Shown here one piece after another: positions 7,594 to 13,432 of a stretch of 20,916 bases of DNA (its first letter is position 1; every line of letters starts with the position of its first letter). Source of the DNA: DHVE2 group archaeon (GTDB taxonomy: Archaea > Thermoplasmatota > Thermoplasmata > Thermoplasmatales > Aciduliprofundaceae); assembly GCA_015520975.1 (NCBI GenBank), contig WAOZ01000127.1, positions 1 to 20,916 on the forward strand. The letters run 5' to 3'. Made by a program: the position numbers and the translations under genes. The notes below the pieces were generated by a model. That model ran no database searches. It saw nothing but the letters and a program-made list of their open reading frames with translations, and was not told where the DNA came from.

Positions 7594-7615
7594 CACAATT
7601 TCCATACCCTTTCCC

Positions 7616-8035
7616 GTGAAATACATATTCTTTGCCACCAGGGAGGTCTGGCCAGCGTTCAACTCGATTTATGCGTACATAAAGCTAAAGGGTAAGTATC
7701 CATCAAAATTCGTGGCTTTATACACCGATGAGAATGTTATGCGTGCCGTTGAAAAAAAGCTTGAAGTGATTTACCGCACACTCGGAAGGGAGTTCTCGCT
7801 CACAAAATTAAGGGTTTCTGAGGACTACGAAACCGTGATGAGCACACTGCAGGACATCATTGCGGAAGGGGATATCGTGGATATCACAGGAGCCAGAAAG
7901 GGTATGATACTTGGACTGCTCGGAATAAAAAATGTTAAGGTGGTGTATCTAAGGCTCGATGATATGCGTTTTGCAAACAAGCCGTTTATGATGCGTCCAT
8001 TATCGATCCAGAGTCTCTCGGAGGTGGAACTGTGA
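7616..8035 (+). CDS. Small Rossmann-like protein with a CARF-like motif, function unknown
   Basis: A 139-residue protein I do not recognise as a named family. It opens with a beta strand and polar turn (KYIFFATREVWPAFNSI, 2-18), has ALYTDEN (34-40), a helix rich in charges (42-58), and DIVDITGARKGMILGLL (86-102) at the end of the fourth strand. The DITGxxK(G/P)M pattern and the strand/helix order resemble the ligand-binding core of CARF domains, which sense cyclic oligoadenylates. This is inference from pattern, not a search. There is no fused effector; the next gene, overlapping by GTGA, encodes a PIN nuclease candidate. GTG 7616 sits the right distance from a TATA box for a leaderless start. 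A nucleotide-binding role outside CRISPR signalling is equally possible. Confidence 0.6.
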   Translation: MKYIFFATREVWPAFNSIYAYIKLKGKYPSKFVALYTDENVMRAVEKKLEVIYRTLGREFSLTKLRVSEDYETVMSTLQDIIAEGDIVDITGARKGMILGLLGIKNVKVVYLRLDDMRFANKPFMMRPLSIQSLSEVEL

Positions 8036-9051
8036 AAATATCCAAAGATGAGATTTTCGTGCTTCTCAACGAATACGCGCTTCGCAACGAGATAGAAATA
8101 AATGTGGAATATCCACCTCTTGAGCTGAATCTATTCACCTTGAACATCGCGAATTTTCGAATAACAGACATTGTTTCTCCGAAAGATTTTGATCTCGTTA
8201 GAAAAAAGCGCATCCAATCGGAGTTCCTTCGCAGAGACCTGCCCACACACCGCGATCTTCTGGATGTGTTCTTATCCTCCGCCATACTGAAATTCGAAAA
8301 TGAGGAGGAGATCGAGAAAAATTTCAAACTTTTAAAGGAGTCAATAAGGGACAGAACCATGTATGTGAAACCCTTTTTCATAGGCATTGACACGAATATA
8401 GCGTATTACCGCATAATCTCCAGAAGACTCAACAGCCAGTTCAGATATGTGATAAGCGACATAGTTGTGGACGAAATTGACGCGCGAATACACACAAAAT
8501 ACAGTGGCAGAATGCTCAGAGAGTTTTCAAAATTGCCGTACTCAAAGATTCTTATGGAATTCGCAAATGCAAGCGTTAAGGATGCACGAAAAGCCAAAAA
8601 CGCGATGACCGAGATAGATTACATGACCAATAAACTGGACGCGTTCAGAACCGGAACGAAAACATCCACGCAGGACAAAGAGGTCAGAGACAGAGAAATC
8701 GCACGGGATTACAGGAGGTTTTCGAAGGAGATAAATGCTGAGGTGATACTTCTCACCGCAGACAAAGATATGGTTTTCCACGCCAGTGCCGAAGAGATAA
8801 GCTCAATATATTTCAAACTGCCCCACGAATTGTATGTGGATAAGGTCAATGTTGCCAGCATACCGTATCTTTTTTACGATCTCGTGCTTATTTTCGGAAT
8901 TGTGAAGATAAACAACACCATACTGCTCGGAGAGTGGCGCGGAAAGGATGTGGATGATTACTTTGGAGAAAATATAAAAATTTACAACACCGATACCGCC
9001 ACAGCAAAGGATCTCGCAATATGCCGGGGTGTGCTCGATGAATCACCGTGA
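8032..9051 (+). CDS. PIN-domain protein, candidate ribonuclease, with a novel N-terminal region
   Basis: A 339-residue protein. Residues about 115-260 carry the PIN nuclease pattern: Asp120 in FIGIDTN, Glu148 in SDIVVDEID, Asp220 or Asp226 in VRDREIARDYR, and Asp244/Asp246 in LLTADKDM. These would bind Mg2+ or Mn2+ for single-stranded RNA cleavage. Residues 1-110 are charged, mostly helical and unrecognised, and 260-339 form a beta-rich tail ending in an acidic segment. Typical toxin PIN proteins are about 130 residues, so this one is much larger and is not a VapC-type toxin; no antitoxin is adjacent. GTG 8032 overlaps the upstream stop as GTGA with GGAGGTG 5 bases before it, so the two proteins are made together. 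A sensor-controlled RNase is the leading inference. Confidence 0.75.
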   Translation: MKISKDEIFVLLNEYALRNEIEINVEYPPLELNLFTLNIANFRITDIVSPKDFDLVRKKRIQSEFLRRDLPTHRDLLDVFLSSAILKFENEEEIEKNFKLLKESIRDRTMYVKPFFIGIDTNIAYYRIISRRLNSQFRYVISDIVVDEIDARIHTKYSGRMLREFSKLPYSKILMEFANASVKDARKAKNAMTEIDYMTNKLDAFRTGTKTSTQDKEVRDREIARDYRRFSKEINAEVILLTADKDMVFHASAEEISSIYFKLPHELYVDKVNVASIPYLFYDLVLIFGIVKINNTILLGEWRGKDVDDYFGENIKIYNTDTATAKDLAICRGVLDESP

Positions 9052-9970
9052 AATGAGGGCCAGATTGCTCGCATCCAGAGGGAGATTCGTATTTTTTCCA
9101 GACGATGTGGAAATAGATAAGCTCGTGAGCACCAGAGCCTTCACTCATCTGGTCGTGGATGAGGATATCGTGCTGTATGCCCATCCTGTGATGGAAGAGC
9201 AGTTAGAATCCGAACTTGAAGAGAACTATGATGTTATTTACGAGGAGCCTATGTTTAAAGGTAAATATTTTGTGAGCCCTGCGGCAAAAATTGGAAACAT
9301 ATCTTTTGAATACGAATCCGGGCTGGAGATACTGAAATATGTGTTCAGAAAACCTTTTGAAGAGGAGATAAAATATCTCGTCAAACTTGGGGAAATAATC
9401 CAGCGTGCCATGAGCTCTTTCTTTGAATCATTGAGCATCGGTATTACAGAGCGTGAGGCAAAATCGTTGATTGACTCTGCACTTTTAAAATACGGTGCCG
9501 ATGGATTCTGCTACGAAACCTGCGTTGCATCGGGGAACAGAACTAAGTATCCCTCACCCTACGCCACCGAGAAAAAGATAAAGAAAGGAGAAATAATATA
9601 CATCGATGCTTGCCCTGTATACAGAGGATATTCGCTTCAATTTTCCCGCGTTATTTTTTCAGAAGAGCGAAAAGAGTGGATGAATGCTGTGCGGAGAGTA
9701 AATGCGATGTATGCTCGATTATCATCTCTAATCAAACCAGGCACGGAATTTAATTTTGTTGACAGATACATAAGAGCGAATACAGATGATGTACCGCACT
9801 ACACAATTATACCTGCAGGAGGATTTTACCAGCCGTTCGCTCCCGGTGCAGGATTGTTTGAAGAAAACATGGTGTTCACCGTGGTACCCACAATCAATGT
9901 TTCCGATGGCGTAATAAGGGTGAAGAGAAATATGATTGTTAAAAAGCGCTCTTCGGAATTTTTTGACTGA
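9038..9970 (+). CDS. M24 (pita-bread) aminopeptidase homologue lacking most metal ligands
   Basis: A 310-residue protein with the layout of M24 Xaa-Pro peptidases: a short N-terminal domain (1-100) and a pita-bread-like domain (105-310). Family landmarks are CVASGNRTKYPSPY (162-175), KKGEIIYIDACPVYRGYSLQFSR (in 182-204), a late His (H254) and EENMVFTVVPTI (275-286). By motif alignment the first metal Asp remains (D190), but the second is Gln201, the substrate-site His of the ASG motif region is replaced by Ser, the EP glutamate is Val, and the final Glu is Lys. A dinuclear metal site is therefore unlikely, and the protein probably binds rather than cuts peptides. ATG 9038 follows GGGGTG by about 6 bases and overlaps the PIN gene by 14 bases; GTG 9029 is the alternative. 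Confidence 0.75.
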   Translation: MNHREMRARLLASRGRFVFFPDDVEIDKLVSTRAFTHLVVDEDIVLYAHPVMEEQLESELEENYDVIYEEPMFKGKYFVSPAAKIGNISFEYESGLEILKYVFRKPFEEEIKYLVKLGEIIQRAMSSFFESLSIGITEREAKSLIDSALLKYGADGFCYETCVASGNRTKYPSPYATEKKIKKGEIIYIDACPVYRGYSLQFSRVIFSEERKEWMNAVRRVNAMYARLSSLIKPGTEFNFVDRYIRANTDDVPHYTIIPAGGFYQPFAPGAGLFEENMVFTVVPTINVSDGVIRVKRNMIVKKRSSEFFD

Positions 9971-11372
9971 TTTCTTTTCTTATTATTTTCTTTTTCCAGT
10001 CTCCTTTGAAATAAAGTATTCCGGCGATTCCTGCAGATATCATATTGGATATTGCCATTGCGAACCATATCCCATCAGCGCCGTAACCCAGAGATATTGC
10101 CATAATATATGCCAGCGGAATTCGTATCAGCCATAATCTGGACATAGCGAGAATCATCCCCTGAAATGTGTGTCCAGAACCGTTTAGAAGTGAGGAAACG
10201 CTTCTGAATATGCCGAAATAAGGGATACCTATCAGCACCACTGCCAGAAAATTCTTTGCACCGTCTATAACATCCGGGTTGTTCGGTATGAAAAAGCGCA
10301 CTATCGGGTCGCGGAAAAAGTAAATTATTCCAGAGGATACAAGCAGAAGATAGAACATAAACAGAATACCCGTGCAGGCAACTTTTTTCGCTCTTTTCAC
10401 ATTGTCCGCGCCAAGTGCCTGCCCGAGCATTATGGACATCGATGATGCAAGCCCGTTTACAATCACGAACATTATATTTACGATCCGGTCTCCAACGCCG
10501 TACGATGCAACCACAAGTTCCTGATCTGGAAGTTTTGCTATTATAACAAGCATTACAACAAAGCCAAACGCGGCAGTGCTTATGCCTATCGCGGAAGGTA
10601 CACCAACCTTAATGATGAACTTTGCACTCTCCCACTTTATTTTCAGATCTTTTAGTTTGGGTTTGAGGCGCAGTTTCCCTCCGAACAAAAGGTATAACAG
10701 CCATGCAGCAGCTATGGACCTTGCTATAACCGTAGCCACCGCCGCACCTATCACGCCCATAGATGGTATTCCGAAGTATCCGAATATCATTATCGGATCA
10801 AGCACGATGTTGATACCCACGGATACACCGTTTATTATGAGAGGAGTTACCGTATCGCCCTCCGCGGATACTATTGCACCCCCGCCCTGTGATATGAACA
10901 TAAAGGGCAGGCCGAGGAATATCACAGATGCGTAGAGTGATGCGACTCTGAGCAAATCATCGCGTGCACCCATAAGCGCGAATATCTGATACGAAAAGAT
11001 TGAGCCTACTACGGCTGTTATTGAGGATATGAGAACGACCAGAGCTATTATCTGCGCTGCATAGTGGTTTGCTTTATCCCGCATCCCTGCACCTATGTAC
11101 TGGGAGATTATGGGTATGCCACCCCTACCGAGCCCGGCTGCAAACGCTATAAAAAAGAAAATAAGTGGTCCTGTGAAATTTATCGCGGCTACGGCTGTTT
11201 TTGCCTCCGCCGAAGGTAAGCGTCCCAGCCACAGCATATCTGCAAGGTTGTACATGGTTTGAAGCAGAGAAGCAAGCATCATTGGCCAGCCCAGCAAGAA
11301 CATGGTCTTAACTACACTACCCGTGAGTATTCTATCCCGATCAAGCCTGATTCTATCAAAACTGGGACGCAT
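9939..11372 (-). CDS. MATE-family multidrug/metabolite exporter
   Basis: A 477-residue polytopic membrane protein of the MATE (MOP superfamily) type, with about 12 hydrophobic segments in two homologous halves. The N terminus reads GWPMMLASLLQTMYNLADMLWLGR, a classic MATE first helix, and ARSIAAAWLLYLLFGGKLR and LLNGSGHTFQGMILAMSRLW match later family positions. Such transporters use Na+ or H+ gradients to export organic cations, drugs or metabolites. A Na+ drive would fit the neighbouring Na+ pump, but this cannot be decided from sequence. It starts at ATG 11372 with its own promoter in the 56-base gap after the radical SAM gene. The last 32 bases overlap the 3' end of the convergent M24-like gene. 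Confidence 0.92.
   Translation of the reverse strand: MRPSFDRIRLDRDRILTGSVVKTMFLLGWPMMLASLLQTMYNLADMLWLGRLPSAEAKTAVAAINFTGPLIFFFIAFAAGLGRGGIPIISQYIGAGMRDKANHYAAQIIALVVLISSITAVVGSIFSYQIFALMGARDDLLRVASLYASVIFLGLPFMFISQGGGAIVSAEGDTVTPLIINGVSVGINIVLDPIMIFGYFGIPSMGVIGAAVATVIARSIAAAWLLYLLFGGKLRLKPKLKDLKIKWESAKFIIKVGVPSAIGISTAAFGFVVMLVIIAKLPDQELVVASYGVGDRIVNIMFVIVNGLASSMSIMLGQALGADNVKRAKKVACTGILFMFYLLLVSSGIIYFFRDPIVRFFIPNNPDVIDGAKNFLAVVLIGIPYFGIFRSVSSLLNGSGHTFQGMILAMSRLWLIRIPLAYIMAISLGYGADGIWFAMAISNMISAGIAGILYFKGDWKKKIIRKEISQKIPKSAF
9959..10002 (+). terminator. T-rich 3' end of the CARF-like/PIN/M24-like operon
   Basis: Several T-runs (TTTTTTGAC, TTTCTTTTC, TTATTTTCTTTTTCC) begin at the M24-like stop codon, as expected for intrinsic archaeal termination. 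They lie within the antisense of the MATE gene's 3' end. Confidence 0.4.
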
Positions 11373-11391
11373 TAAGTGGGCGTAGGGATTT

Positions 11392-11403
11392 TAATTATTT
11401 AAA
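11392..11403 (-). promoter_or_regulatory. TATA region of the MATE gene
   Basis: On the minus strand AAATTTAAATAATTAAAA covers this stretch, centred about 26 bases before ATG 11372. It suggests a leaderless transcript separate from thiL-amrS. Confidence 0.5.
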
Positions 11404-11428
11404 TTTTGCACAGAGATGCAATCGTGCT

Positions 11429-12436
11429 TCATCGCATAATCACATTAACTTTCCTGCCGCATTTTTTGCAGCGCCCATCCTTTCCGAGATTTACAAGCCT
11501 TGTGGAATAGTATCTTCTGTCAATAAGCAACGCTCCGCAGAATGGGCAGTAAGTACTTTCGTACTTCGGATCCCATGTGTTGCCAAGATACACAAATTCC
11601 AAACCAGCATCCTTTGCAATTTTGTAGGCTTTAACCAGCGTTTTTACGGGTGTGGGTGGCATATTCTGCATCTTGTACATCGGGAAGAAGCGGGAGAAAT
11701 GAACGGGTATATCCACGGATATATGCGCAACCCATTCCGCGAATTTTCTCAACTCCTCGTCCGAGTCGTTTTTTGTGGGTATTATCAGATATGTGAGCTC
11801 TATATGAATGCCAAGCGAGTGCGCAAGTTCCACAGTTTTCAAAACCGGTTCCAGCCTTGCACCAGAAATTTTTCTGTAAAAGTCATCGCTGAATGCTTTC
11901 ACATCGATGTTCATGGCATCAAGATATGGAGCAAGTTCTCTAAGAGGCTCTTCGTTGATGTATCCATTTGTCACATAAACCACATATTTCCCGTGCTTTT
12001 TCACGAGTTTGCTTGAATCCACAGTGAATTCGTGCCATATCGTGGGTTCGTTGTAAGTCCAGGCAATGCCGTCGTAGTCCATGGCGAGTCTTTCCACAGT
12101 TTCGGGTGTTATCTCTCTCAAAAACGGAAACTCTTCAGGCTTGAGCTGACTTATCTCCCAGTTCTGGCAATGGAGACAGCGCATATTGCACCCCACGCTT
12201 CCGAACGAAAGAACAGTTGATCCCGGATAAAAGTGGAACAGGGGCTTTTTCTCAATGGGGTCCGGTGCTATGGAAGACACGCTTCCATAAATTTGCGTGT
12301 AGAGCTTACCATCAATGTTTTTCCGAACCCCGCATACTCCCATCTGCCCCTCCGAAATGATGCATCTGTGGGGGCACAGGGTGCATCGTACCTTTTTATC
12401 ATCTAATTTTTCCCAGTATTTCGCCAAAGTGTTCAT
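11429..12436 (-). CDS. amrS: AmmeMemoRadiSam-type radical SAM enzyme
   Basis: A 335-residue radical SAM protein of the COG1180 branch (once called pyruvate formate-lyase activating enzyme-like), of the type that occurs with Memo and AMMECR1 proteins. Its substrate is not established. Features: an N-terminal Cys cluster CTLCPHRC (18-25) plus Cys35, the 4Fe-4S/SAM motif CNMRCLHC (Cys83, Cys87, Cys90), and a C-terminal zinc-ribbon-like pair, CPFCG and CKKCG. The opening CTLCPHRC and the GSVSSIAPDPIEKKPLFHF block fit this family better than true PFL activases, and no glycyl-radical enzyme is nearby. ATG 12436 is preferred over GTG 12445 because GGTGAG precedes it by 5-6 bases. The gene overlaps thiL by 38 bases, so it is cotranscribed. 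Memo and AMMECR1 genes are not in this window. Confidence 0.88.
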   Translation of the reverse strand: MNTLAKYWEKLDDKKVRCTLCPHRCIISEGQMGVCGVRKNIDGKLYTQIYGSVSSIAPDPIEKKPLFHFYPGSTVLSFGSVGCNMRCLHCQNWEISQLKPEEFPFLREITPETVERLAMDYDGIAWTYNEPTIWHEFTVDSSKLVKKHGKYVVYVTNGYINEEPLRELAPYLDAMNIDVKAFSDDFYRKISGARLEPVLKTVELAHSLGIHIELTYLIIPTKNDSDEELRKFAEWVAHISVDIPVHFSRFFPMYKMQNMPPTPVKTLVKAYKIAKDAGLEFVYLGNTWDPKYESTYCPFCGALLIDRRYYSTRLVNLGKDGRCKKCGRKVNVIMR

Positions 12437-13319
12437 AGCCCTCACCTGTTTCTATTCTTTTATCACCGAGCCATACACCGCTTTTCTCACCCACCATGCC
12501 AATCTCTTTTCCCACGATACCTATGTTGGATGTGTACAAAAGTTCATACTCTCCACCGAATTCAAGAATGAGATACTCCAGCGGGATATTGTAATCCTCA
12601 TGAACTTCATAGGCAAGCGGAGAAACCGGTATCTCTTCAAAATCTATGTGGAACGGCACACCGTTGATTTTTTCCATCTGCTTCAAAGATGCGCTCAAAC
12701 CATCGGAGAGATCCATACCTGCCGTGGCTATGCCTCCTATCTTACGCCCCTCATAAATGCGCGGAGTCACATCGAGCAGGTATTCCACACCCTCCGGATG
12801 GCCATTTTTCCAGAGTATGTAGCCCGCTGCCTGCTTGCCAACAGGTCCTGTGATGAATATTGCGTTTCCTTTGGCTGCACCTTTTCTTCTTATTATTCGC
12901 CCCTTCTCAACCTCTCCAACCGCAAATCCGCACAGACCCGCGGCCCGTGACTCTTTAAAATCGCCGCCGAGGTAGGATACTTCGTATTTTGATATGGTTT
13001 CGTGCATACCTTTGACCAGTTGCTCAACAAAATCCATCTCCGTATCACGGCTGAAAAACATTGCCGCCATAAAAGCTTTGGGAACGCCACCCATCGCCGC
13101 TATATCGCTCAGATTTATCGACGCGAAGAATTTTCCGATTAAATAAGCGTCCCAGTCAAATTTGAAGTGTGTGGATTCGCCGATATAATCCGTCGTTAAA
13201 AGCAGATACTCTTCTTCGTTTTTTTCTATAACTGAGCAGTCATCATAATCCTGTTTCTCCCCAAGCACGGCCCATATTCTGTCGATTATTGCTCTCTCAC
13301 CCAAGGATCTCAGGTTCAT
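12399..13319 (-). CDS. thiL: Thiamine-monophosphate kinase
   Basis: A 306-residue ATP-dependent kinase making thiamine diphosphate from thiamine monophosphate. It belongs to the PurM/AIR-synthetase-like superfamily. Motifs: MNLRSLGERAIIDRI (typical ThiL start), DDCSVI (26-31), LTTDYIGE (41-48) where a Mg-binding aspartate is expected, NLSDIAAMGG (69-78), LGGDF (117-121), GMDLSDGL (201-208) and EFGGEYELL (253-261). Length is normal. ATG 13319 is chosen over GTG 13337 because it starts the family N terminus and has a TATA-like box 27 bases upstream. It is the first gene of a two-gene operon with amrS. Thiamine diphosphate serves 2-oxoacid oxidoreductases, expected in a peptide fermenter. Confidence 0.92.
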   Translation of the reverse strand: MNLRSLGERAIIDRIWAVLGEKQDYDDCSVIEKNEEEYLLLTTDYIGESTHFKFDWDAYLIGKFFASINLSDIAAMGGVPKAFMAAMFFSRDTEMDFVEQLVKGMHETISKYEVSYLGGDFKESRAAGLCGFAVGEVEKGRIIRRKGAAKGNAIFITGPVGKQAAGYILWKNGHPEGVEYLLDVTPRIYEGRKIGGIATAGMDLSDGLSASLKQMEKINGVPFHIDFEEIPVSPLAYEVHEDYNIPLEYLILEFGGEYELLYTSNIGIVGKEIGMVGEKSGVWLGDKRIETGEGYEHFGEILGKIR

Positions 13320-13342
13320 TTCAATTGTGATATGCACTACTC

Positions 13343-13350
13343 ATTAATAT
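13343..13350 (-). promoter_or_regulatory. TATA box of thiL-amrS
   Basis: ATATTAAT on the minus strand, centred 27 bases before ATG 13319. It shares the 113-base divergent gap with the lhr promoter. Confidence 0.5.
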
Positions 13351-13401
13351 GTGTTCCTCATATTCCCAGATACCACATTTTCCACCGCAATAGAGGAATA
13401 A

Positions 13402-13411
13402 TTTTTTATAT
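13402..13411 (+). promoter_or_regulatory. TATA box of the Lhr-type helicase gene
   Basis: TTTTTTATAT preceded by AGAGGAATAA, centred about 26 bases before GTG 13433; supports the GTG as a leaderless start. Confidence 0.55.
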
Positions 13412-13432
13412 CACCCCAACTTCCAATTTCCC

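Noticed and set aside
8032..9051. VapC-type toxin of a toxin-antitoxin pair
   Set aside because: The protein is more than twice the size of VapC, and the upstream partner has no DNA-binding antitoxin pattern but a Rossmann-like core.
7616..9970. Part of a CRISPR-Cas locus
   Set aside because: No repeat-spacer array and no Cas core gene is present anywhere in the window; only the CARF-like and PIN features recall such systems.
11429..12436. Pyruvate formate-lyase activating enzyme
   Set aside because: No glycyl-radical enzyme nearby, and the N-terminal CTLCPHRC block and C-terminal zinc-ribbon pairs fit the AmmeMemoRadiSam branch.
12315..12950. 211-codon plus-strand open frame opposite amrS and thiL
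   Set aside because: It is antisense to two genes with clear catalytic motifs, with no promoter or recognisable protein features of its own.
13360..13400. Inverted TATTCC...GGAATA pair between the thiL and lhr promoters
   Set aside because: Arms of only 6 bp about 28 bases apart in AT-rich DNA are expected by chance.
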